Positions 45,409 through 56,500 of a stretch of DNA of 64,000 nt are shown here, in pieces. The translations under genes were made by a program, and so were the position numbers. The stretch is taken from contig NC_134834.1 of assembly GCF_004210375.1 (NCBI RefSeq), positions 37,600,264 through 37,664,263 of the forward strand, in the 5' to 3' direction. The notes under the pieces were generated by a model that worked only from the letters and a program-made list of their open reading frames with translations, searched no databases and was not told where the DNA came from. This DNA is from Tachypleus tridentatus. Its lineage: Eukaryota; Arthropoda; Merostomata; Xiphosura; Limulidae. Position 1 is the first letter of the stretch, and every line of letters begins with the position of its first letter.

Positions 45409-46045
45409 GGGCTTTATTTGAAATGTTTTTATTAATCTGCAACTAAGTTTACAAAGATATATTTATATAATTAGTTTTAGAGGGTTTTATTTCAAATCCT
45501 TTTGTTAATGTGTAAAAATATTAGAGTTGCATTAGTTAGGATTTTTGTAGTGTATTATTTTAAATGTTTTCATTATTGTGCAACAAAATTTACAGAAGTG
45601 TATTTGTTAAATTAGTTGTCTAGAGTTTTATCTGAAATATATTTAATAATGTGTAACAAAGATTACTGATACATATTTATATAATTAGTTATATAGAGTT
45701 TTTTCAAATGTTTTTATTAAGGTGCAACCAATTTAAAGAGGTCTAATTATTCATGATGACGAGAAACCCTCTTGAAGTGAAAATGTATTCTCAAGATAGC
45801 TGGTATGGGTATTAAAACTTTAATTAAAATAATGTACAGAACAATGTTTTGACCTTCTTAAGTCATCTTCAGGTTAACAAAGAAAAATATTGCAATCTCT
45901 CTGTCTTTGTTAACCTGAAGATGACCTAAGAAGGTCAGAACATTGTTCAGTATTTTATATTAATTAAAGTTTTAATATCCATACCAACCGTTTTGAGAAT
46001 ACAGGTCTAATTATGTAATTACTTTCTGGGTTTTATTTGAAGTTG
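45409..46045. repeat. Degenerate tandem array, about 71-bp unit, five copies plus one after an insertion
   Basis: The motif TTTTATTTGAAATG(T)TTTTATT followed by GTGCAAC recurs at about 45409, 45480, 45550, 45621 and 45695, a spacing of 70-74 bp. The sixth copy starts at about 46027. Subtracting the 252-bp insertion and its 12-bp duplication restores the spacing to about 68 bp. It lies 3' of the sideroflexin stop codon. Confidence 0.75.
45751..46002. mobile_element. Penelope-like foldback element with 12-bp target-site duplication
   Basis: The flanks carry AGGTCTAATTAT at 45739-45750 and 46003-46014. The interior is head-to-head: GGTATGGGTATTAAAACTTT, CTTAAGTCATCTTCAGGTTA and the reverse complement of both form a long hairpin. 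The recurrent core ACCTGAAGATGACCTAAG, AAGGTC, (G)AAACRTTGTTC resembles the terminal repeats of Penelope-like retroelements and a decayed hammerhead core (CTGANGA ... GAAA). The element class rests on recollection; the foldback and the duplication are directly visible. Confidence 0.7.
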
Positions 46046-46121
46046 TTTTCATTATACATAATGTTTTTTATTATAATATTTCCTTGTTTTGTTATTGGAT
46101 CTAGTGCATTCATCACCTTTT

Positions 46122-46390
46122 GTGACAAAAATTAACAGGAATCTGTTAATAATAGAATTCTGTAAAGATGTTAAAGTTGTTTGTATGATACTTTTTGTTT
46201 TCAGTATGGCTAACAAGCTAAAATATATGTTATTTCTATTCATTTTGTGTTTTCTTTTAACACTTGTCTGAAAAAGTATCAGTAATTTTGAAATGTGCTA
46301 AGACTTTTTTTTGTGACATAAAAATTACAGAAATGTGTTAAAAATAGAATTCTGTTAAGATGTTAAAGCTGTTTGTGTGATATGATAATG
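46122..46390. repeat. Copy B of the dispersed repeat, itself partly tandemly duplicated
   Basis: 46182-46292 matches 43750-43863. The preceding stretch, 46122-46190 (AATAGAATTCTGTAAAGATG, TTAAAGTTGTTTG), recurs at about 46313-46390, giving a tandem unit of about 191 bp. Confidence 0.75.
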
Positions 46391-47432
46391 TATTGACAAA
46401 ATCTTTTTTAACTCAGAGTTTGATAGCTGATTATGTTTTTTAAGTTTATGTTAGTTGTAATGTATTTGCAGCCCATAGTATATATTTATACTATACGTTC
46501 ATTTATTCTTATATTTATGGATCATGAGACATCTATTAGAAAATGAACATAGTCACTTTAAGATACTTTAAGGCATACTTAATCTACACTTCTGTCCCTA
46601 GTGTTAAATATATATCAACTTCCCAGGTAAAAAACTAATATTTCACACACACACAATGGGGTTATATGTTCATTTGCTCTTGTTGTTACTTGAAATTAAC
46701 AGTAGTAACTGAATCTCTGAACAGTCACATCCAACTGTTTGCCCTATTATTTATAGTTGGAATTTGAAACTAACTGATCTTTTTATGCAGTTTATATTTT
46801 TATAGTGGCAGTACCTGAGAAATATGTTAACATAACGTATTAAAACTTATGAAAAATTTTGTCTGATATTCAAGTAAAACTTAATTTTAAATAAACAAGG
46901 AGTAGAAAATAGAGAATTTAGAATTCCATGAAACAAATGATTCTTTAAAGTGAAGTTTTCTCATTGTTTATATAAAGTAGGGTCATCCATTTGAAGAAGA
47001 AAAGTGTCCTTTCATCTTGTTGGAAGTTGCTTGAAATGTACTATTATTATAATGTATTTAAAGGTATCAGGGTTCAGTGTGGATGAAAAGTATTGTTTGG
47101 GTCACAGTGTGCTTATTGATGCTAACTTCTCACTTAAACCATTAACTGGCACCATTAAAGTTTAGTTCTTATTCAAATACATGTATAAATATTTATAAAA
47201 CCTCTAATTTACTAGCTAGTTAATTTTTTTTTTATTTTTGTAATAAATGTATTATTACAAAATGATTGTAGGTGATTCAAAAGTGCAGTAAGAATTCTTT
47301 GCTCAGAATATTTTAATTCTTTTTTACCCTTTGTTTCACATTGTTGAAATGTATATGTCTTGTGTATATAGCATTCATTTAAAAAAATAGCAATTCTGAA
47401 TCAATTAAACATGCAACTTTCAGTTTTGTTTG
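46391..47432. other. Downstream of sideroflexin, nothing recognised
   Basis: AT-rich; may contain distal 3' UTR. Only short CA runs (about 46646) and poly(T) tracts are seen. Confidence 0.5.
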
Positions 47433-47530
47433 TATTTTCTCATTAAGCACAAAGTTATACCATAGGTATCGAAACCCAATGTTTAGCATCATAAGCCCTC
47501 ACACCATTCAGCCACTAGAAAAGGAGGTAG
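47433..47530 (-). mobile_element. SINE, family B, fragment
   Basis: Plus strand: TTAAGCACAAAGTTATACCA, TATCGAAACCCAATGTTTAG, CATAAGCCCTCA, ATTCAGCCACTAG. The complement of TATCGAAACCC is a B-box-like GGGTTTCGATA. Confidence 0.65.
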
Positions 47531-48039
47531 GTCAAATATGCCAAGTGTTTGTCAATATACTTTTTAATAAATAGATCCTTATATAATTGTAGATAGGTAT
47601 CACAGAATAAATTTAAATTTTCTTTCTTGATTTGAGGGAAAGCAATACATTAAGTGATGTAAAGAAAAGTTAAAATGAACAATTATATTTGGTTTTCGTT
47701 ACAAGGAAAAATTATTGGTTCTGTATGGATCTCATTTTACTTTTATTAAATATTTGGATTGATGTAGATATGGACTAATTATATTGAATAAACGCCGTTA
47801 TACATAAGTCTGTAAAACATGGTATTTGTTTTATATATTAATGTTTAAATAACACGTATTTGAAGTAATTCAAGAGTTATTCCCTTCTGTTTTTATACAA
47901 TTTAGACTGGATAACAGATGGCATCACAATAAAACAGTAAAGTGTGAAAAAATTCAGGATATCTTTAACTAAATCAATTCATTCAACATTGAATTATTTC
48001 AACCTGCCTTGGATAACACTGCAACTAAATCCATACATT

Positions 48040-48236
48040 TGAAAGGCTCCGTCAGTCACTGAACATGCTCGCTCTTTCAATATAGGGGTGTTATAACGTG
48101 AGGATCAATATCACTATTCTTAGGTGAAGAGTTGACATTTATGGAGATTTGCCTTCCCTGTAGTCTATTACTTTATAATGATAGATGGCTGGAATTAACA
48201 GCCTTCAGGTAACCTTGCGTTAAATTCAACAAACAC
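48040..48236 (+). mobile_element. Decayed family A SINE, head mostly lost
   Basis: The body and tail remain: CATGCTCGCTCTTTCAATAT, GGGGTGTTATAACGTGAGGA, CACTATTCTTAGG, TGCCTTCCCTGTAGTCTATT and AACCTTGCGTTAAATTCAAC then AAACACAAAC. Confidence 0.75.
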
Positions 48237-50811
48237 AAACCATATACTGGTTTTGAGCTAATTGTACTCTACGTTTTTAATTGTTCTAACGTTGTCATAC
48301 AGGAGTCTGAACGTTGACATGCAATAAGAAGAAACTAAGTTACAATCTGATTCCATCAAAGTACAACAATAACAATGTAAAAAAATCGCCATTGTTTGTT
48401 GTACCAAATTCGTAACAACCAAAGCACTTCTTTCGACTAACCACAATTTTGGAACTGTTAATTCCTCTACCAGTTTTTTAGTGATTGTCATAGTACTGTT
48501 TTATTCCTATTGAAAAACGGTTGTCTATCACATTGTTTAAGTTACTAGCAATGTCAGTTATTAGAGTTGAGTTGTGCATTTGCTTGGTGACTAGATGTAT
48601 TAATACAGGTACATCATGATTTACTAGAACAGAAATTTGTGTGATTTGCTAATGATCCTGCTTTAGAATAGGCTGTACTATAAACTGTAGTTTTCTTTTA
48701 GTTCCATTAATGCTACCAAATCTACCTTTCGTTTGGTATCTCGCTTTTATACTTTTAATAATACACTTGTGTCTAGTGTCAGAAGAGATTTTGAAAATGA
48801 TACTAATAAAAGATTTAAAATAATCTTTTTCATAGTAAATGCCATCAAAAAACGAGTATAATTGAAGAATATCAAAAGAAATTTTTACCAGTTACAAATA
48901 TGTTGTATTATAGCACAGGATTAAAACAGAAGACAGTCACAAAGTACCAATAATAATGTTTTGTTTAATTTCAACAAATGTGAATGCTCAGCCTCATATT
49001 TGCGTTGTTATATATTTCATTTCGGCAATCTTCCAGTAATACTAAATCATATAAGACCTTTAAGGATGATCTCTGACAGAGGAGAACCAGTAACAACGTC
49101 GACATCAGTTTTTCTTCGTCATTTGTCTTAATGCCTTGAATAATCACCATTCCTAAAACTACTTTGCTAAAATGCCAGTGTCGTCTTAAACCAAGAAAAT
49201 CCAGTACTCATTCAAATACATAGTTTTTGCTTATGATTAGTGGAGTGATGAGTTGAACTTCCAGTTATCTTCTGGCTTCAGCAGCATATTTTTCTTTCTG
49301 AGGGTTTAAAGCTATACAACTACGCATTGTGCATATCCCGAATGATTCCCAGTGTCCCTTGTGATTTGCGCAATGCGTAGTGAACAATTTTCACCTGATT
49401 TCACAACTATAATATGTCCATAAATCTAGTATTTAGAAAGTCGAATGTAGTTATTTGTTTCAGGTAAAATGAAAAGAAAGAAGATTTGATGTGAAACAAG
49501 TAAACAAATCACTTTTTAAAAGGAAAGACAAGATAGAAACATGAATTACCCATATTCATCATCTAGTAGAGAGACTTATTATTGAAACAACATTAACAAT
49601 TGTCATATGAAACACACATATCTCCAAAGAGGATGTGGATCAAGAGGGTAGTTTGGGCATTTTCAGAAATTTGTGTCTATCTTGAAGTAGCAAAACTTGT
49701 TGAATACAATACAGTTTTTCTGCAAAACAATTTGTCACCTTGATTAAATCCTGCTTCAGAATGTAACATCTGGAGTTAAACTGCCCTTGTACCTCAACCA
49801 TACTTAGGCTGCTAAGATCTACATAATGTAGGGAAAATCAATAAAGAATACCTGATTAATACATTAAAAGGTTTCAAAGGACGAAATTAGTTTAGTTCAA
49901 GATTGGTACATTCCTTTTGTCTAAACACTGAGTACTAAAACATATGTTTACATAGTTAAAATATGTATGATTCAGTCTTTTACGTGTTGCATTAGCAGAA
50001 ATTTTGAAAATAACGTTTTAGTAACTATTTTATTTAAGCTTTAACCGTGACATTCTCTTATGCTTAACTACAAGCTTAGAAACGAAGTTTTGACGCTTAT
50101 TTCTTTGAAGTTTTAATAAGCAAGCATAATAGGTGTGCGTTATCGATTTCCTTTATTTAGTAAAGTGAACATTTAAGAACACGTCAATTTTTTAAATCTC
50201 TAAAAGTTTCTGTAGGCATTAAAAGTAGAACATTAGCCAAGGAATGTAGCTAAATTAATTTCACACTAATTGCCTATTGTTTCTAATCATTTTCCCATGC
50301 TACCATGTGTTTTTTTCTGATTGGAAAGAATACTAGAAAGTAAAATGCGCAAAGTGAAAATGGCCATCAATTTTTTCCACTGGCAGATTAGTTGTTACAT
50401 TGAAGTTTTATTTATCATTCATTATTTTTCTGTTCAAATGATCATCAGTAAGGAGGTTGATTTTGTCCTACACGCATCTATTTTGGTTGTGTGAATAAAA
50501 GTGTTTTCTTTAATGTTGATAACATTGTGTCCCATCTCTTTCTTCCTCAGAATTTAATCATTATCAAAAGAACTGTGTTGGTATCTCCGTAATACGTTTT
50601 TGCTTCATTCTCTCGAGGGATACAGTTTACTCAGAAGCATATCAATGTAATCCGTGAAACTTTTGAGTTCTGAAGTACAGCGTTGTCTTGGCGCAAATGT
50701 AAGAAGTTATGAGATCACAGTTTTTCTTTCCAGACTGCATACAAAAATATACAAACCAAATTTGTTTCAAGGAGGCTTTATCACCTAAACGAAAATCGAT
50801 ATGTATTGTCA
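48237..50811. other. Intergenic between convergent genes
   Basis: No coding exon recognised. It contains the short inverted repeat at 49318-49382. Confidence 0.5.
49319..49382. repeat. Short inverted repeat
   Basis: AACTACGCATTGTGC (49318-49332) and GCGCAATGCGTAGT (49369-49382) form a 14-bp stem with one mismatch around a 36-bp loop. There are no other features nearby. Confidence 0.6.
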
Positions 50812-50985
50812 ATAGGGCTGGTATGAGTATTAAAACTTTAATTAAAATAAAGTACAGAACAACGTTTCGACCTTAAGTTAATCTGAAGATGATCTAAATC
50901 CTAAAATGTCATATTGAAATTTCTCATGACGAGAAACTCACTTGAAGTAAAAAGTTATTATCAAGCTTTTGAGGTATTTAGTCAT
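50812..50985. mobile_element. Second copy of the Penelope-like foldback element
   Basis: It starts GGCTGGTATGAGTATTAAAA, continues CAACGTTTCGACCTTAAGTT and AATCTGAAGATGATCTAA, and ends with TTTCTCATGACGAGAAACTC and ACTTGAAGTAAAAAG. The same sequences occur in the element at 45751-46002, but the CATGACGAGAAAC segment lies at the other end. Right arm decayed; boundaries approximate. Confidence 0.6.
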
Positions 50986-53403
50986 TCCTTGTGCTTTGGA
51001 AGTTGGAACTCTCTTATATTGTGGTTTAGGACGGTCAGTATTTTATTTTCTATGATAATTTCAATCGCCTTTCATAAAACACCAATTACATCTAGTATTT
51101 CAAGTCAACAATGTAATAACTGTTGACTTGGAATACCATAACTGCTAAATAATCTTGTACTGAATTTAAATGCTTTCATGAGGAGCAGAAAGAAAGAAAA
51201 TGATTAGCTAATTATAACTTATTTCTGCATAATTGTACAGTTAGCATGCCTAATCGTTTATTTATCTTTTCTCTATAATTACGGTTTGCTTTTTCAATAA
51301 TTCCATTCGCTGAATTATTGTGAACATGTCTTCATTTTTAAATATAAAATAAGCCATAGTTGTGTTATTTAAAGTAAACATGTAATTAAAAAGCATAGTT
51401 CAATATAAACAAAACATTATTAGCCATTTCTTAAAAATATATTTTAGAAATCCAAATTAAAAATAGAGATTATTTTATATTTTTAAAATCATATTATAAT
51501 TAATATTAAATATGAATAATGAAATACACTGTAGAAAAGCAAGTTTTCACAATGTTTTTAAAATATCTCATGATAATCGAGGACGTGGAAGATCATTCAC
51601 TACTAAATAATTCGAGGATGGTTCAAAAATGAAAATGGTTTTCAGACAAAATATCAATATTTTTAACGGTGGTTTTTGGAATTCACTTTAAGTAATGAAT
51701 AATATAAACTATCTCAGAAAAATGATGTATAATCAAGAATATAATAAAGTGCTGACGAAATAAATACAGTTAACAGAGTTACAGTGAATTTAATTATAGT
51801 ACATTTAAAATGTTGCGATTAATCTCGCACCATATATCAGTCTGGAAAACATTTTACAAAAACTTTTTGTAAATAAAATTTTCACAAAATATATAGGTTT
51901 TTCGTTTTCCCGCTTTGTGTAAGTGTTAATAAAATTAGGAGGCTCAAGTATTAAAATATTTTCGAGGGGACAAGAAAACCACGTTGTATTAGTTGATAAA
52001 ATCGTTATGATAATATTTTTTTTTGTATGTTATATTTTATCATAATTATATAGTTGTAAGCTATATTCTTAATATAGTCGAGAATCTAGCAGTTTCGTGT
52101 AGTAAGCAGAAGACTAGAAATAATATAAAAATGATTGTGTGAGTTGGTGTATTAACGAATGTTCAGTGAGTAATGCAGCTCAGTATCTGTTCGTGACTAA
52201 GTGAAAGTTTTGCGGCTGGTAAGTTACTGAATGAGTTAATCAGCGTTTTTGTTATCGTTCGAAAATTCTGTTTAGAAATTAAGTGTTAATTAGTTTCGAA
52301 CCTTCTTTTCTACTGAAACGTTATTTGTGAAGTTAAGCCTATAAGTAAACGTACTTCTTAACAAACGTTATCGAAGCGGTAAAATTATTTCATTATCGTT
52401 ACGTATGCTACAATTGGCTCTATTTTTACCACGGTACGAACTAATTTTTAGTTTATAGTATACTTTTTAAAACTATAATAACTTCTGATGCAAATTTATC
52501 GTAGTTTAATTTTGATAAGTTTAAATTAGACCGAAATACGCTTCTGACAGAAATAAAAGAATCTTACATCACATAAGGCATCTTTATACAAACTTTAATG
52601 CAATCTCGTTTCAATAAGACACCAGAAAGTGATATTTTCCAATATATACATTTAGAAGTAAATAAAAATAACTTATACATAGATGCTTGAAATAAAACAT
52701 AAAATAAAGAAATATTTACAAAGTAAATGTACTAATATTCAGTGCAATATACAGTAAGATATAACAATTCAAAATATACAAACAATATGTTTTTCTCTAT
52801 GAAACTAATAGTTAAATTACGTAACATAATGAACACTTGTAAGAAATATATACAGCAAGCAAAACATGTGGAAAAGTGACGTTTTCATTAAGATATTTAT
52901 ACCATACCAGACGTTTCTCACAATAACGAAGACACAAGACGATCGCCAGATGCACATAATGTATAAACTTCCCGAATGTTTCCGTAAAACATTGGTAAAT
53001 TTCATTTCCTCCTCTAGATCTGTACATTTATAGAACGAAGAGTACAAAAAATAAGTAATCAGTTGAAAAGGCTGTCTTAAAAATATCAAACAAGTAACTG
53101 AATTGAATTTTAAAACCGGGAAAGAAATAATTTTGATGAGCTTTCACTTCTGTTATTATTTTAGTATGTTTTAAAAATAGTATAATTGATAATGCTGATA
53201 TCGTCTTCTTTTGGATTAATTATCATAAAAGCAAAGCATGGCTACAAATCAACTCTTACTTTAACTATATCACTTTCAGACATTTTAGGTGAAAAGTTTA
53301 AACACAAGTTTCTTTAACATTTTGAGTAGAGAATACTAGCTTATAGTTTCGCGCTGTTCCACACGAAAGGATCTTAAATAAAGCTTTTCAGCACGTTACT
53401 TAC
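50986..53403. other. Intergenic, and likely the 3' end of the ImpL2-like gene
   Basis: The terminal exon and 3' UTR of the ImpL2-like gene should lie here on the minus strand, after the donor at 53403-53402. I could not place them with confidence. Confidence 0.5.
52100..52217 (+). promoter_or_regulatory. Possible plus-strand first non-coding exon with donor
   Basis: TTCAGTGAGTAATGCAGC resembles an arthropod initiator context and is followed by GTTTTGCGGCTG|GTAAGTTA, a strong donor at 52218. No ATG-initiated coding region follows nearby. It is offered only as a candidate start for an unseen plus-strand transcript. Confidence 0.2.
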
Positions 53404-53526
53404 CTTTACTGGATAAAGAAATGCCAAAGCTCTATCCGACCCGAAAGCATTACGAGCATTGCAAGTGTAAATACCCATATCTTCCCAGCTGATGTCCCGA
53501 ATGATTAAATCTCCATTGTTCAAGAT
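53404..53526 (-). CDS. ImpL2: ImpL2-like exon, end of Ig domain 2
   Basis: The acceptor is ATCTTGTCAG and the donor AAG|GTAAGT. It encodes ILNNGDLIIRDISWEDMGIY, TCNARNAFGSDRALAF and LYPVK (41 codons). The perfect donor implies one more exon downstream. Unspliced, the frame would stop after nine more codons. At about 53016 (minus strand) a TACAG acceptor is followed by ATC TAG, which would end the protein at once, but I cannot confirm that it is used. Confidence 0.9.
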
Positions 53527-56500
53527 CTGACAAGATATCCCAAAAAAAACATTAAAATATTGCTTTAGTTAATTATTGTAGTTAACATGATTTCAAATTA
53601 CTTTAATATAAATATTTTGTAGTTGTATATCATACGTATTCATCGCCTTCACCGGCCATAATTATTAATATGCGAGATGTTTGTGGTAGAGTTTCACTGA
53701 AATTCTCTTAACGTATCCTTAAATTCGTTTTTGCACTTCTCCGACGACCCGGCATGGCCAGATGGTTAAGCCACTCGATTCGTAATCTGAGGGTCGGAGG
53801 TTTGAATCTCTGTCACACCAAACAGGCTCGCTCTTTCAGCCGTGGAGGCGTTATAATGTGACGATCAACCCCACTATTCGTTGATAAAAGAGTAGCCCAA
53901 GAACTGGCGGTGGGTGGTGATGACTAGCTGCTAAATTAGGTCGGGATGGCTAGCGCAGATAGCTATCGTGTGGCTTTGCGCGAAATTGGAAACAAACACT
54001 ACTCCGAGAGCACCGCATTGACACTACAAAACGATAAAAAAGGCTACAAGTGCACTTAGTAAGTACTCTGCCTAATAAAATTGATATAGAAAGACGATTA
54101 ATCTGACAAAAGAAGTTAATTAATTTACTAAACTTACAAAATAATAGTATCATAATGTTTTAAGTAAATCATTACATAAGAAATATACGAATAAAATATG
54201 AATGTATTTAGTTGACAAGAACACTGGAAATTTCTGAAATTTTGATTTAAATAAAAAAAACATTATGAGCTTACGCTGTTTGACTTTTGTGTGGTCTAAT
54301 GGTTAGTGTTCCGAACTGCGGATCTATAGGTTTAAAGTTCGAAACGTTACATATCGTTATACATGATTCGCTCTTTCATCTCTAAGAGTTAAGGTGACGA
54401 ATGTTGTTGACAGGATTATTTCCCTTTAGATGAGGACTGTTATGGTTAAATTTCGTGGCCACTGACCTGGCTGTTTAGTTCCAGGTTTAAAAATTCTAGT
54501 ACCACATGTGATCTCACCACAATGATAAAATAATAAAGGAAAAGACGGAGACACTTGTGAATCTATTTATCATTGATTGAATATTATATAAAAATTTAAA
54601 ATAAACACGAGAAATAAAACTTTGTTTTGGGAATATTCGGCAAATATACTAAATAATTATGTATGTAAGATACCTTCCCTCTAGGTTATCACTTTCAAAT
54701 TGGAGAGTGATAGCGTGGATAGTCCTCGACTTGCTTTACGCGATCTTAAAAAAACTCACATATCGATTGAAATAACCCAAATAAAACAGAACAATAAAAT
54801 GGCAAACACCAATAACAGAAAACACATGCTTTCAAAGTTTTATCTACATAACATTCTCCTCCAAGTATCAGTATTACCCAAAATTTAGCAATTACTTTCG
54901 ATTCCAATTTAACTTGGCAACAGCACGTAAATAGTATTAAAATTGAAATCCGACAAAGAGTACATTATTTTAGGATTCTAACGGGCAATAGCCAAGGAGC
55001 CTAACCTGAAAATACACTAAACTTATAGAAAACATACATAAGAACCAACTATACAATACGCCTGTACAGTTTGACTATAGGTATCAAAAAATAACCAAAT
55101 TGCGAAAAATAAAAAAATAATTACATACTAACTAAAGTTAACAGAGTTTCACGATCAATAAACATAGCGTTTCTGCACAACTATTCGAACATACTGTCTC
55201 ACAGAGTCTTGAGTAACTCGCATTAATATTATTAATAGAAAAACATAGGTAAAAACGACCAGATGAGCAACCTACATCATACATGATAAATCTAGTCCTT
55301 AGTGCCTTTCTTCCCTAAGTATTGTTAATAATAATATGCTCGAAACGCCACATAATACCAGGCAAGCTGATTCTCTGATGTAGACATAGCTCTGTTTTAA
55401 AAGGGTACTTACGTCAAAATCGAATTATTGTGTATCAATGTGTGCACAACGTGCAACTGTATAGTGTGCAGATGACAGTATGCTCAATCATAGACAAGTA
55501 AAGTCTAGTGAAATGTACAAGTTAATAGCACTTCATGTATGGAAATGCTCTGTAAAAGGTGTATTAAATTAAAATATTTGCTGGCAATCATCACTGTATC
55601 AATACACGGTGAGGAATGCAACAGTGTATTACCAAAAAAACCAGTGAAGAAGGTACAAAGAAACAATATATACGAAGGAAGATGTCCAAGGAATACCTAA
55701 AACACCCATTGGCCACAAGCCTATAAACACTGATTCAGCGTACACAGAAACCCGCTGCAGAAAACTGGTGAGACATATAATGCGCACCTGATCCTTCTAG
55801 ATCCTATATTGTACCTAAAACTCGACCCAGATGAGGTAAAGTAATCCAAGAGTTGCAAGTTAAGCGTGTTGACTAGTTGCCTTCTCTCCAGTCTATTACT
55901 TCCTAATTAGGGACAGCTAACGCAGATAACCCTCTAATAGCTTTGCGCACAATTAAAACAATAAACATTTATTTTTCTTGATATAGTTTCTAGTCGTTAT
56001 TCCATAACCGACAAACACTTTACCATATACTTCTCGCCATTTTCTATCTGTGCACTTTCTTCACCTCTAGACCACGTCACTTCCGATTCCGGTAGTTCAG
56101 AACTACGACAGAACAACTGAACATCATTTCCTTGTCTTTCAAAACGAAAACGTGTCCACATGTAAATCCTTGCTGGCAAACCTGCATTTAAAGATTAGAA
56201 AAATAATCTTGAACAGTCCAAAGTTGCTTTAAAAACAAAGTTAACTTCGTTCTTTAAGTTCATTGCTTAATACAATAAATTGTTACGTTTTCATGAATGA
56301 AACTTATGAACTGACTAATGCTCACTCTCTATAGTGAACAGATTTACAACGCTAGAAACCACGTTTTGAAGCCCGGGATGGGCAGTGTACGGATAGTCTA
56401 TTGTATAGCTAATAAACTAGTGTTTATCAATATTCCATGCAGCAGCTGAAGTACTTCAAACTACTACAACTCGTACAATTGTTTATATTTACCAGTTATA

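Noticed and set aside
48258-48491. Minus-strand ORF of 77 codons
   Set aside because: No recognised motif; it starts just beyond the decayed SINE and has no supporting signals.
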